Shown: positions 34,352 through 42,202 of the stretch, in pieces | Layout of the letters: each line of letters opens with the position of its first letter | Position numbering within the stretch: position 1 is the first letter of the stretch | Assembly (NCBI RefSeq): GCF_046736345.1 | Contig: NZ_CP157210.1 | Span: 1,240,001 to 1,304,000 of the forward strand | Direction of reading: 5' to 3' | Length of the DNA: 64,000 bases | From: Hyphococcus formosus | Lineage (GTDB): Bacteria; Pseudomonadota; Alphaproteobacteria; Caulobacterales; Parvularculaceae | The notes under the pieces: model-generated | Databases searched by the model: none | Told to the model about the DNA's origin: nothing | What the model saw: only the letters and a program-made list of their open reading frames with translations | Position numbers and translations under genes: made by a program

Positions 34352-35599
34352 TTAGAACAACCCACCCAACATTGCGGATTGGCCGACCAATTGGGATGTA
34401 TAATTCATCGTGCGGGTTAAACCCATTTGGAAGTCATAACCGGAGACTTCGACCTGCATGCTAACCTGCTGGCTCAGCACCACATTATCCAACGTATTAT
34501 TGATCGTCGAATAGTAACCGTTTGGTACTTCATGGATGCCATTTGCCGCGTCAGTTTGCGGCGTCGAGGCTACGTTCGATTGCTCATCTGCGGCGTTGCC
34601 TGAATTGTCAGCGACCACCAACATGGGCTGCACCGAACCACCACCAGACCCGCCCGTTGGCGCATTCGTGCTTGGTGCGGGTGTAGAGGACGTATTCTGC
34701 GGCGGCGTAGCATTCTGTGTCGGTGCAGATGATTGCTGCGTTGGCAATGGCTGCTGCTGTGTTGGGCCTGCATCCGCGACCACAACAGGCGCTGGCGAAA
34801 CAGGGTCAGGCGTCGATGGTGCCGAAGGTGTTGGCGTTGTCGGAGCCGGATTGCTCTCGACTTGCGTCGGCGCAGGCGTTGGATTGCTGGCAATTGATGT
34901 TGGCGCGGATGGCGTCGGTGCGGGCGCGCTAGGTGTTGATTGCGCGGCTGGAGGCGTTGGTGCCGGCGTACTTGGCGCAGGAGTAGATTGGGTTGGCACG
35001 GACTGCGTCGGTGCCGGATTTGATGCTGGTGCCGTAGATGCGATTTGGGTCGCCTGCGACGCAGAATTGCTATTTGGTGGCGTCGCAGGTTGTGACACCG
35101 CGGGCGTGTTATTCGTTGATGGCGGCGGCGATGCTGGCGGCGTAATCGCGGCAATCAGACCGGTAGCCGGTGGTTGCGGATTACCCTGCGCATTTGAGGC
35201 CGCGTTCTGGGCATTCGAAGCAGCATTGGAGGCTGGCGCGCCATTGTCACCGAACGGCCCATTGGGAAGCGGACCGCCGCTATCACCAAACACACCGCCC
35301 TCGCCAAATGGCCCCCCATTGGGTAATGGCCCGCCACTATCACCGAAAACGCCATTTGGGAGCGGATCGACCGCTGGCGGCGGGATAATGACACCGATAT
35401 TAAAGGTCAGACCACCAATCGAAAAACCGCCGCGGGCATCGCCCAGTTCTTTGGCGGACATCGGCCGCTCGTTCAGTTCGAGCAAGCCGTCTTCGGCAAA
35501 CAAATCGTCTTCAAAGGGAAAATCCTCTGCGAATGCAGTTCCCATAGACGCAACACTAACTGCACTGACGAAACTAAATGATTTCTTCAGCATCGACAT
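34352..35599 (-). CDS. Secreted Pro/Ala/Ser/Thr-rich protein with ELxxxRGG motif
   Basis: 415 residues, no known family recognised. Signal peptide 1-24 (ending GTAFA). An acidic stretch leads to MSAKELGDARGGFSIGG at 47-63, which resembles a double-glycine leader cleaved by C39 peptidases. Residues 70-110 hold GDSGGPLPNG-type repeats; about 130-330 is a linker of Pro, Ala, Ser, Thr and Gln. The C-terminal 60 residues are folded-looking, with INNTLDNVVLSQQVSMQVEV, similar in pattern to the tails of the two other secreted proteins of the locus. Its ATG overlaps the C39 peptidase stop (TAATG), so the two are translationally coupled. Confidence 0.75.
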   Translation of the reverse strand: MSMLKKSFSFVSAVSVASMGTAFAEDFPFEDDLFAEDGLLELNERPMSAKELGDARGGFSIGGLTFNIGVIIPPPAVDPLPNGVFGDSGGPLPNGGPFGEGGVFGDSGGPLPNGPFGDNGAPASNAASNAQNAASNAQGNPQPPATGLIAAITPPASPPPSTNNTPAVSQPATPPNSNSASQATQIASTAPASNPAPTQSVPTQSTPAPSTPAPTPPAAQSTPSAPAPTPSAPTSIASNPTPAPTQVESNPAPTTPTPSAPSTPDPVSPAPVVVADAGPTQQQPLPTQQSSAPTQNATPPQNTSSTPAPSTNAPTGGSGGGSVQPMLVVADNSGNAADEQSNVASTPQTDAANGIHEVPNGYYSTINNTLDNVVLSQQVSMQVEVSGYDFQMGLTRTMNYTSQLVGQSAMLGGLF

Positions 35600-36354
35600 T
35601 ACCGACTCTCCACGGTGGTATTGATCGTGAAACCGGAGGTAGATGGCCGGGTCTGGTTAATGGAAACAGATTGCAACGATTCTAAATCAAGCGCGCGATC
35701 ATGGGGCGCAGAAGGCGCTAAACGCCAATCAGCAACACGATTGAAGCTTGCTTTGCCGCGGAGCACGTCTGAGCGGATAAAGAGAATTGTACCATCCCAC
35801 CGATCCTCAAAAATATGCCGAGGCATCGATGTTACACCAGAAGAAGGGTCGCCGATCAGAACGACCTCTTTCGTAATACCCTTGATTACCACAAAATGCT
35901 TGTACCCACGTATGTCGATCAGCGCTATTCCTGGCACGCCGATTTCCTGAATACGATCAAGCGTCAAAACAAAACCGTCCGCCTTTAGCTTTTCGCTTTC
36001 GAGATAACGTTTCATCTCGAGGAGTGAAAAGCCGAGCTTTCGGATACGTTCTTGATCGCCCACTTCCCACATGGCACGGAAAGCCTCTTCCTCTGTGGTC
36101 GGACGATCATAATGATAGGTCAGCAATGTCGCCAGCGCAGCAGAACCGCAGCTAAAATCGAATTGCTGTTTAACAACAGTTTGGTACTTCCGCTCCGCCA
36201 TGCTGACAACTTTGACGCGAGGCGACGAGCCACCGACAAAAAGCTGTAAATCGCCAGCGAATGTGGGCGCGGAAAAACTAAATGACGAGAAGATCACAGC
36301 CATCAGCGCCAGAATTTTCTGACCCAGGCGCTTTTTATTTAATTTTGGCTGCAT
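35599..36354 (-). CDS. FapD-like C39 family peptidase
   Basis: 251 residues. Signal peptide 1-33 (ending PTFA), so it acts in the periplasm, unlike bacteriocin C39 domains fused to ABC transporters. Catalytic Cys69 in KQQFDFSCGSAALATLLTY, His153 in RGYKHFVVIKG and Asp169 in IGDPSSG form the papain-like set. The KQxFDFSCGxAAxATLLTY block plus GFSLLEMKRYLE is the pattern I know from FapD of the Pseudomonas functional-amyloid system. The flanking genes encode small and giant low-complexity secreted proteins, its probable substrates or clients. Confidence 0.85.
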   Translation of the reverse strand: MQPKLNKKRLGQKILALMAVIFSSFSFSAPTFAGDLQLFVGGSSPRVKVVSMAERKYQTVVKQQFDFSCGSAALATLLTYHYDRPTTEEEAFRAMWEVGDQERIRKLGFSLLEMKRYLESEKLKADGFVLTLDRIQEIGVPGIALIDIRGYKHFVVIKGITKEVVLIGDPSSGVTSMPRHIFEDRWDGTILFIRSDVLRGKASFNRVADWRLAPSAPHDRALDLESLQSVSINQTRPSTSGFTINTTVESR

Positions 36355-36390
36355 TCGTTCCCCCTGAACACAAAAACGTAAAAGCGGCGA

Positions 36391-36831
36391 TTATGGCGTT
36401 GGCCCACCGCCCTGCAGGAAGATGTTGAGATTAACGATACTGTTCATCACAACACCATTACCGGTGTTGTTAAACACCGTCGTGATCCCGCCATTGTCGG
36501 AAACCACGTTATTGGCAATTTCGCCATTATTGGTGTTGGAAACATTAATATTACCGACGGTACCCATATTCTCGGCGGCATTGGCACCAAGATTGGCAAT
36601 ATCGATTGCGGTCGCTGAACCACCGGAGGCAACAGACATCGCACCATCGTCTAGCGCAGCGACACCCTCCAGCCCAGCAAGATCAGCAAACAGGTCTACG
36701 TCTTCAGCGGTGACGTTCTGCGCGTAATCAAGCAGATCTGCTTCGCGCTGTTCGTCGGTAATTCTTGGATCTGGGTCGGTGGCGATTAACATCGGAGTGA
36801 TAATCAAGCCAAACACGCTTGCAGCACCCAT
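36391..36831 (-). CDS. Small secreted protein with amyloid-like C-terminal module
   Basis: 146 residues from ATG 36831, which has AAGGGGG 9 bases upstream; an ATG at 36858 would precede the predicted sigma54 transcript start. Short N-terminal hydrophobic segment (GAASVFGLIITPMLIA). The middle is acidic and Ala-rich. The last 55 residues run NMGTV...NNGEIANNVVSDNGG...FNNTGNGVV..S.VNLNI, rich in Asn, Gly and beta-branched residues. That tail aligns closely with the end of the giant repeat protein. It may be a minor fibre subunit or nucleator, comparable in size to FapB/FapC-type subunits; this is inference. Confidence 0.7.
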   Translation of the reverse strand: MGAASVFGLIITPMLIATDPDPRITDEQREADLLDYAQNVTAEDVDLFADLAGLEGVAALDDGAMSVASGGSATAIDIANLGANAAENMGTVGNINVSNTNNGEIANNVVSDNGGITTVFNNTGNGVVMNSIVNLNIFLQGGGPTP

Positions 36832-36860
36832 CTTTTTGGTCCCCCTTAACACGACCATCT

Positions 36861-36876
36861 TGCAATATTTTGACCA
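36861..36876 (-). promoter_or_regulatory. Candidate second sigma54 promoter
   Basis: Minus-strand TGGTCAAAATATTGCA has GG and GC exactly 10 bases apart and a full TTGCA -12 element, but a poor -24 half. The predicted start near 36850 lies 19 bases before the preferred ATG at 36831. Confidence 0.4.
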
Positions 36877-36982
36877 TTTTCGGAGCCCGATTGGGTGGGC
36901 AGAATGGGTCAGAATGGCAAGAAACTACTCAATTAAAATACCACATTCCGTGGTCAGAAATAGTTATCTTTTATTAATAAGT

Positions 36983-37012
36983 GGGCACCGCAGCATGGTT
37001 GCTGCGGTGCCC
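36983..37012 (-). terminator. Strong hairpin after the giant repeat gene
   Basis: A perfect 13-bp GC-rich stem (gggcaccgcagca / tgctgcggtgccc) with a 4-base loop, 15 bases after the repeat-gene stop. On the minus strand it is followed by ACTTATTAATAAAAG, not a clean U-tract. It probably stops most transcripts or stabilises the 3' end of the giant gene's mRNA. Confidence 0.7.
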
Positions 37013-37026
37013 CCTGAAATCACGCC

Positions 37027-39630
37027 TTAGTTAGGCAGATTTACAGTACCAACATTGACGCTTTGCGAGTTCGTAAAGCTACCATTGCCAGTGTTGTTGT
37101 TGTTGATAACCAAACCACGGTTGTCCGTCATTGTCTGGTTATTGATGCTACCAGTCGTAACAGGGCCCGCACCTGGGATTGTGCCCATGTTGACGTTGGA
37201 AACAGTTGTCGACAGTTCAGCTGAGTTCAACTGGACATCGCCAATCGTCAATTCAAGCGTAACGTTGTTTGAATCGTTGACTGAGTTGTCTGAGTTGTCG
37301 ACCGTTACAGAACCGCTGTCGTTAGCGACTGCAGAGCCGTTGTCAGCATCGTTGTCGTCAGAATTGTCGATATCGACATCCAACACATCGTTGTCTGAAC
37401 CGTCGCCGTCAATGTCGACGCCGTCATTGTCTTCTTCGGTATTTCCAGAGTTATCAACATCGATTACATCGCTGTCTTCACCTGTAAATGCCTCAGTTGA
37501 ATTGTCAGAGTTGTCAGAGTTGTCAGAGTTATCTGAATTATCAGAATTGTCTGAGTTATCTGAGTTATCTGAGCTATCAGAGTTGTCGACAGTTACTGAA
37601 CCGCTGTCATTAGCAGTCGCAGAACCATTGTCGGCAGTGTTGTTGTCAGAATTGTCTGAGTTGTCGTTTCCTGAGTCGGAAATATCAACATCAAGACCGT
37701 CATTGTCGGAATTGTCGCCGTCAATGTCCTGACCGTCATTGTCTTCGTCAGTGTTGCCACTGTCTGCGACATCAACGTTAGCATTTGTGTTGGTCTGAGT
37801 AGAACCACCACTTGCTGAGTTTGAACCATCTGATGTTTCATTTGTCTCGTTGCCGTTGTCTGAAACGTTCAGATCAACATTGTTCGAGTCATTGGTTGAA
37901 TTATCAGAATTGTCAGAGTTGTCAGAGTTGTCAGAGTTATCTGAATTATCTGAGTTGTCTGAATTGTCGTTCAAGCTGTCGGTCATGTCGACATCGATCG
38001 CGTCGTTGTCTGACCCGTCACCTGTGAACGCCTCAGTTGAGTTGTCTGAGTTGTCAGAGTTGTCAGAGTTATCTGAGTTGTCTGAGTTATCAGTCGCAGT
38101 CACAGCAATTGAGCCGTCATTTGCTGCAGATGACTGGTTGTCAGCACCGACATTGTCAGAGTTGTCTGAGTTGTCAGAATTATCTGAGTTATCAGAGTTG
38201 TCTGAATTGTCGTTACCAGAGTTGTCAACGTCGAGAACGTCGCTGTCAGCACCGGTGAACGCCTCAGTCGAATTGTCAGAATTGTCAGAATTATCTGAGT
38301 TATCTGAATTGTCTGAGTTGTCGTTGCCAGAATTATCAACGTCTAGAACGTCATTGTCTGATCCGTCGCCAGAGAAGGCGTCGAGGTCAGCATTGTTAGA
38401 GTCGTTCGTAGAGTTGTCTGAGTTATCAGAATTGTCTGAATTGTCATTGCCAGAGTTGTCAACGTCGAGAACGTCGCTGTCATCACCGGTAAACGCTTCA
38501 GTCGAATTATCTGAGTTATCAGAGTTGTCTGAGTTGTCATTACCTGAGTTGTCAACGTCGAGAACATCGTTGTCTGAGCCGTCGCCAGAGAACGCGTCTA
38601 CGTCAGTTGAGTTGTCAGAGTTGTCTGAGTTGTCAGAATTATCTGAATTGTCAGAGTTGTCGTTGCCTGAATTATCAACGTCAAGAACGTCGCTGTCAGA
38701 ACCAGTGAACGCTTCCTGATCATTGTTATTCGAATCATTCGTTGAATTGTCCGAATTATCCGAATTGTCAGAGCTGTCGTTACCTGAGTTGTCAACGTCG
38801 AGAACGTCGTTGTCTGAACCGTCGCCAGAGAACGCGTCGGTTGAGCTATCAGAATTGTCAGAATTGTCTGAGTTATCAGAGTTGTCTGAATTGTCGTTGC
38901 CTGAGTTGTCAACGTCTAGAACGTCACTGTCATCGCCAGTGAACGCGTCTGTGTCTGTTGAGTTATCAGAATTATCAGAGTTGTCTGAATTGTCAGAATT
39001 GTCAGAGCTGTCATTGCCTGAGTTATCAACGTCAAGAACGTCGTTGTCTGAACCGTCGCCAGAGAACGCGTCTGTTGAGCTGTCAGAATTGTCAGAATTG
39101 TCAGAGTTGTCTGAGTTATCTGAGCTGTCGTTGCCGTTGTCCTGGATATCAACGTCGTTGATGTCGCTGTCAGAACCGGTGAACGCATCAATGTCAGCAT
39201 TACCGGAATCATTCGTTGAATTGTCCGAATTATCCGAATTGTCTGAATTGTCGTTGCCAGCATTGTCAACGTCTAGAACGTCACTGTCGTCGCCAGTAAA
39301 CGCGTCTGTTGAGCTGTCTGAATTGTCAGAGTTGTCAGAATTGTCTGAGTTATCTGAGTTGTCAGAGTTGTCAGAGCTGTCGTTGCCTGAGTTGTCGACA
39401 TCAAGAGCGTCGTTGTCAGAGCCGTCGCCTGTGAAGGCATCGACATTACCGGAATCATTTACGGATTCATCATTGTTGGAACCCTGATCACCGGCACCTG
39501 ATTCAGAAGCAGATCCGTTGTCGGCATTACTGCCAGAACCTGGACCAGCTTCGGACTGCTGAGCGAGTGCGCTACCATACGAGGTAAGCAGTGCAGCCGC
39601 AGCAATCGATGACAAAAGTTTGAGTTTCAC
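37027..39630 (-). CDS. Giant Asp/Ser/Asn repeat protein, putative amyloid or matrix fibre
   Basis: 867 residues from a GTG with GGGAG 7 bases upstream. Signal peptide 1-24 (ending GSALAQ). Residues 64-783 consist of 13 blocks that open with (D/E)AF(T/S)G and continue (D/G)(D/G)SD(ND)VLDVDNSGND, each followed by a run of NSD triplets of variable length. Two block types, DAFSGDGSDNDVLDVD and DAFTGDDSDVLDVD, largely alternate. Two late blocks contain DNDGxDIDGDxSDND, like calcium-binding thrombospondin-3 loops. The last 84 residues form a distinct Asn/Gly/Val-rich module with NNTGNG. The protein is extremely acidic. Fibre or calcium-binding matrix role is inferred. Confidence 0.8.
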   Translation of the reverse strand: MKLKLLSSIAAAALLTSYGSALAQQSEAGPGSGSNADNGSASESGAGDQGSNNDESVNDSGNVDAFTGDGSDNDALDVDNSGNDSSDNSDNSDNSDNSDNSDNSDSSTDAFTGDDSDVLDVDNAGNDNSDNSDNSDNSTNDSGNADIDAFTGSDSDINDVDIQDNGNDSSDNSDNSDNSDNSDSSTDAFSGDGSDNDVLDVDNSGNDSSDNSDNSDNSDNSDNSTDTDAFTGDDSDVLDVDNSGNDNSDNSDNSDNSDNSDSSTDAFSGDGSDNDVLDVDNSGNDSSDNSDNSDNSTNDSNNNDQEAFTGSDSDVLDVDNSGNDNSDNSDNSDNSDNSDNSTDVDAFSGDGSDNDVLDVDNSGNDNSDNSDNSDNSTEAFTGDDSDVLDVDNSGNDNSDNSDNSDNSTNDSNNADLDAFSGDGSDNDVLDVDNSGNDNSDNSDNSDNSDNSDNSTEAFTGADSDVLDVDNSGNDNSDNSDNSDNSDNSDNSDNVGADNQSSAANDGSIAVTATDNSDNSDNSDNSDNSDNSTEAFTGDGSDNDAIDVDMTDSLNDNSDNSDNSDNSDNSDNSDNSDNSTNDSNNVDLNVSDNGNETNETSDGSNSASGGSTQTNTNANVDVADSGNTDEDNDGQDIDGDNSDNDGLDVDISDSGNDNSDNSDNNTADNGSATANDSGSVTVDNSDSSDNSDNSDNSDNSDNSDNSDNSDNSTEAFTGEDSDVIDVDNSGNTEEDNDGVDIDGDGSDNDVLDVDIDNSDDNDADNGSAVANDSGSVTVDNSDNSVNDSNNVTLELTIGDVQLNSAELSTTVSNVNMGTIPGAGPVTTGSINNQTMTDNRGLVINNNNTGNGSFTNSQSVNVGTVNLPN
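37282..39441 (-). repeat. Coding tandem repeats (NSD triplets in 13 blocks)
   Basis: Imperfect DNA repeats built on a 9-base unit encoding Asn-Ser-Asp, interrupted about every 100-150 bases by a block coding for AFTG/AFSG...LDVDNSGN. Synonymous codon changes (tct/tca, gac/gat, aac/aat) break up long identity, so the protein repeat is better conserved than the DNA. Unit number could vary between strains or by slippage. Confidence 0.9.
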
Positions 39631-39749
39631 TTGTCGTCTCCCACTATTGGTTTCACTAAACTACCGACTGGAGACGCCCTTCCCGATCTTTGCAGAACGG
39701 CCTCCCCAGACCCATTGGGAGCTTTGTCCCCCCCAACGCCACTTTAAAA

Positions 39750-39765
39750 TGCAACGACTGTGCCA
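39750..39765 (-). promoter_or_regulatory. Sigma54 (-24/-12) promoter of the giant repeat gene
   Basis: Minus-strand TGGCACAGTCGTTGCA matches the consensus TGGCACG-N4-TTGCA at every defined position but one, with GG and GC 10 bases apart. Predicted transcript start is near 39739, giving a leader of about 110 bases. A sigma54 activator gene lies 2.4 kb away. Confidence 0.88.
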
Positions 39766-39793
39766 ACTTGGTTTACTGGACAAAAATTAATGA

Positions 39794-39808
39794 TTAATTT
39801 TGGGTTAA
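39794..39808. promoter_or_regulatory. CtrA-type box TTAA-N7-TTAA
   Basis: TTAA at 39794-39797 and 39805-39808 with exactly seven bases between, the consensus full site of the alphaproteobacterial cell-cycle regulator CtrA. A further TTAA at 39787-39790 adjoins. It lies 30-45 bases upstream of the sigma54 -24 box. In AT-rich spacer DNA such a match can arise by chance. Confidence 0.45.
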
Positions 39809-40087
39809 TGCCATAAAATCAACAAGTTACAGCATTACTAGCGCGTAATGTTAAGAAATTTGTGCGACGCATCAAAGTGTCAAACTCACTGTTCAGGTGT
39901 CTAAACAAACCGAAAAACCCACCCGGATAGGTGGTGTAACGGGCTAAGTTTTCGCGCAATTTTTGAATGCATTTCATTAGGGCACCACTACCTTTTGGGG
40001 TATTGTTCAGACACGCTTCAATTCACCGGATTAAAAAATTTCCCACCGCAAATTTGTGGCCCTAGATTTGCTTCTGGGGACATTAAG

Positions 40088-41869
40088 ATGTTTAACCTGT
40101 CCATTGGGGGAACGGTGTCTAAGGGTATGCCTAAACATCAGAGCGGCAATATTATTATTCGCATGCTGATTGCTTTAGCGGTCGTCAGTGGCATTATTGC
40201 TATTTGGGCGATTGAAACTGCACGTTACTCTGAGATCAGACGCCTGCGCGAGCGCACAAACGTCTTGGAACAGGATGTACGAACCGCCCAGGAAAAGGCT
40301 GATGCGGCGCTTTCTGCGGTGATCGAACCTGAAACGCTCGCAAAAGCACAAAACTCAGTGTACCTCATTGTGGTTAATGGATCCGCACGAGGTACGGCTT
40401 TTGTTATCGACCGAGAGCGCGGAATATTAGCCGCGGCAGCGCATACGGCGACCTCCCTCCCCCTTGATGAAGAAGACGCAACAGTCACGATTTTGAACCG
40501 GGGTTCACGCAAGGCACTTAACGTTCAATCGGTCAGGCTTCATGCGGGATTTGGCGCGTTTCGCGAGCTCGTAGAAGATCACCAACCCATGCGGGGGAAC
40601 AGCACAATTTACTCGCCGCATACGGTTCCGTTGCGCGATTTAGCCTTCGACGCCGCGCTCATTACGGTTGATCCCATCGACCCGGAGACCGGCGAAAACA
40701 TGTTGGGACCGGATCTTAAAATCGCTGACGAAGATGCCTTATTAAAGCTCGAAGCTGGCGCACCCATTGCGGTAATCGGCTATCCGTTTGATACGTTGGA
40801 TGACGGTTTTGCGTCTGATGCCGCTATTGCACGGGTCGAGCGCGGCGTGATTGCGGCGATGACCCCTCCTCTCGATTCCGTCGAGGAGAACCGGGATCCC
40901 GTCATCGCGAATTTGATTATACATCGCCTTGCCACCGCGGGTGGAAATAGCGGTAGCCCACTTTTAAACGCCGCTGGTGAAGTGATCGGCATCCATACCC
41001 ATGGGATTGTTTCACCCGCCTCAAATGGCGACGGCGCAGCGCAGCGCGCAGAAGTACTCTACGATCTGCTTGATCGTGATCGCGAGGAAACCCGGCTGCA
41101 GGAAACTTTCTTCCCCTCCTGGAAGCGCATTCTCGGCCATTGGTCGCGCGCCGAAGAAGTGATGCCTTGGTCTTTCTATATGGAGTATGCGCGGCCTGAC
41201 GAAAAACCGGCCCCCTTGGTGCGTACGGTTACGCCAATTGACCCGCTTCCCTTTGACCGGGTGGTGGAACGGCTGAATTTTGAAGCGGAAACCGAAAGCC
41301 GCTTTGTGGAGGCCAGCGACATCACCGGTCAGTCTTCGCAATCGGAACTCGTAAATGGGATTACCCGCAAAGAAGCCGGGTTCATGATCAAACATCCGGG
41401 ACAATTTGCCGAAATCTGGCGCACCGTCGATCGCAGCCGCGATCACGTTATCTTTGCGTTCGATTATTCGCTTCGCTCAACGCGGGGGTTTTGTCCATTA
41501 ACAGGTTACTACCGTAAAAAGGGCGAAACGCGCCTGCGGGTTATGAAATCCCGCGCGTCGTTCGAACTTTATCTCCCCGCTTCGGAAAACGTCATTGAGG
41601 ATTATCAAATCATCTTACGCCGGCGGCCGAAATGTGACCCGTTAAGTGATGAGTTTTTCGTCGGCAGCGTAAGTTGGCCCTTAAAGATACAAGATGCCGC
41701 CCAATCGGTCGCTTTCGCGCCGCGTATGCCAATTTCTACTATAGAGGGTGATAAAGACGGTTTACTCAATCACCTTGGGGGTTCTATCCACGCCTTCATC
41801 ACATGCCGAAAACCGGGCGGACATAAATTAGAAGAGTGTCAGGAACCGGAATTTATCGAACTGGAATAA
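40088..41869 (+). CDS. Membrane-anchored trypsin-like serine protease
   Basis: 593 residues from ATG 40088, with GGGGA 7 bases upstream; the frame is open to an ATG at 39995 without one. One membrane helix (residues 22-42), then a coiled coil (about 48-80), then a chymotrypsin-fold domain: His119 in AAAAHTAT, Asp188 in LAFDAALI, Ser288 in AGGNSGSPLL. The C-terminal 280 residues have no family I recognise and include four Cys. No PDZ domain is seen, unlike DegP. It would face the periplasm. Divergent from the giant repeat gene, so a role in processing or quality control of the exported proteins is plausible but inferred. Confidence 0.75.
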   Translation: MFNLSIGGTVSKGMPKHQSGNIIIRMLIALAVVSGIIAIWAIETARYSEIRRLRERTNVLEQDVRTAQEKADAALSAVIEPETLAKAQNSVYLIVVNGSARGTAFVIDRERGILAAAAHTATSLPLDEEDATVTILNRGSRKALNVQSVRLHAGFGAFRELVEDHQPMRGNSTIYSPHTVPLRDLAFDAALITVDPIDPETGENMLGPDLKIADEDALLKLEAGAPIAVIGYPFDTLDDGFASDAAIARVERGVIAAMTPPLDSVEENRDPVIANLIIHRLATAGGNSGSPLLNAAGEVIGIHTHGIVSPASNGDGAAQRAEVLYDLLDRDREETRLQETFFPSWKRILGHWSRAEEVMPWSFYMEYARPDEKPAPLVRTVTPIDPLPFDRVVERLNFEAETESRFVEASDITGQSSQSELVNGITRKEAGFMIKHPGQFAEIWRTVDRSRDHVIFAFDYSLRSTRGFCPLTGYYRKKGETRLRVMKSRASFELYLPASENVIEDYQIILRRRPKCDPLSDEFFVGSVSWPLKIQDAAQSVAFAPRMPISTIEGDKDGLLNHLGGSIHAFITCRKPGGHKLEECQEPEFIELE

Positions 41870-42202
41870 GCGATTGCGCAAATTTTGCGTGTGGATGAAA
41901 CAATGTAACGAATGGAGACGGAATTCTTTGTAGGTACTATCGATAGCCGCATGTGCAAAACCTAGCACAAACACCTAAATTTCACCGTTCCCAAGGATTT
42001 CGGTTGATTCCTGCGGCCATTGATTTAGCTTGTAAGTTCAGTAATACAGTTGCTGTCTTGTGGGAGAGAGATAGCGTCTGCCGACCTAGTGGGGGTCCAA
42101 GGCGCAACCGAAACAGAAACGCCGATCGTCAAATGATCGGTATGCCTGCCTTTTTCACGATAAATGATTGCGACTGTTGTCCTAAGCGCTTTGGGGGAAG
42201 CT
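41870..42202. other. Intergenic region before the sigma54 activator
   Basis: 333 bases. Holds a 10-base palindrome CTATCGATAG (41937-41946) and a small hairpin ccgatc-N7-gatcgg (42122-42140). No sigma54 consensus and no convincing sigma70 promoter found. The activator frame is open from an upstream ATG at 42164, but the better start is at 42203. Confidence 0.4.

Larger units (their letters stand above)
39631..40087. other. Divergent control region of the repeat-protein locus
   Basis: 457 bases between the giant repeat gene and the trypsin-like protease gene. In order from the repeat gene: a 5' leader of about 110 bases, a sigma54 promoter (39750-39765), a CtrA-type box (39794-39808), two GTGTC repeats exactly 20 bases apart (39877-39881 and 39897-39901; contexts agtgtcaaac and ggtgtctaaac), and an inverted repeat ccacc-N6-ggtgg (39919-39934). 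The last two lie 110-170 bases upstream of the -24 box, the usual distance for an activator-binding enhancer. No gene was seen. Confidence 0.6.

Noticed and set aside
34536..35624. 362-residue Gly/Val/Ala-rich plus-strand frame opposite the proline-rich gene
   Set aside because: Antisense artefact of GC-rich Pro/Ala/Ser codons; the minus-strand gene has a signal peptide and is coupled to the C39 peptidase.
35599..36354. Bacteriocin (lantibiotic/microcin) export locus because of the C39 peptidase
   Set aside because: The peptidase is a stand-alone periplasmic protein with its own signal peptide; no ABC transporter, immunity or modification gene is near.
37282..39441. CRISPR-like array of short repeats
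   Set aside because: Repeats are 9-base coding units with no unique spacers of fixed length, in frame in a long gene.
37055..39487. Three long plus-strand frames (ELS/LPELSTSRTSLS repeats) opposite the giant repeat gene
   Set aside because: They exist only because the antisense of NSD codons lacks stops. No signal peptide, no ribosome-binding site, and the minus strand has start, signal peptide, promoter and terminator.
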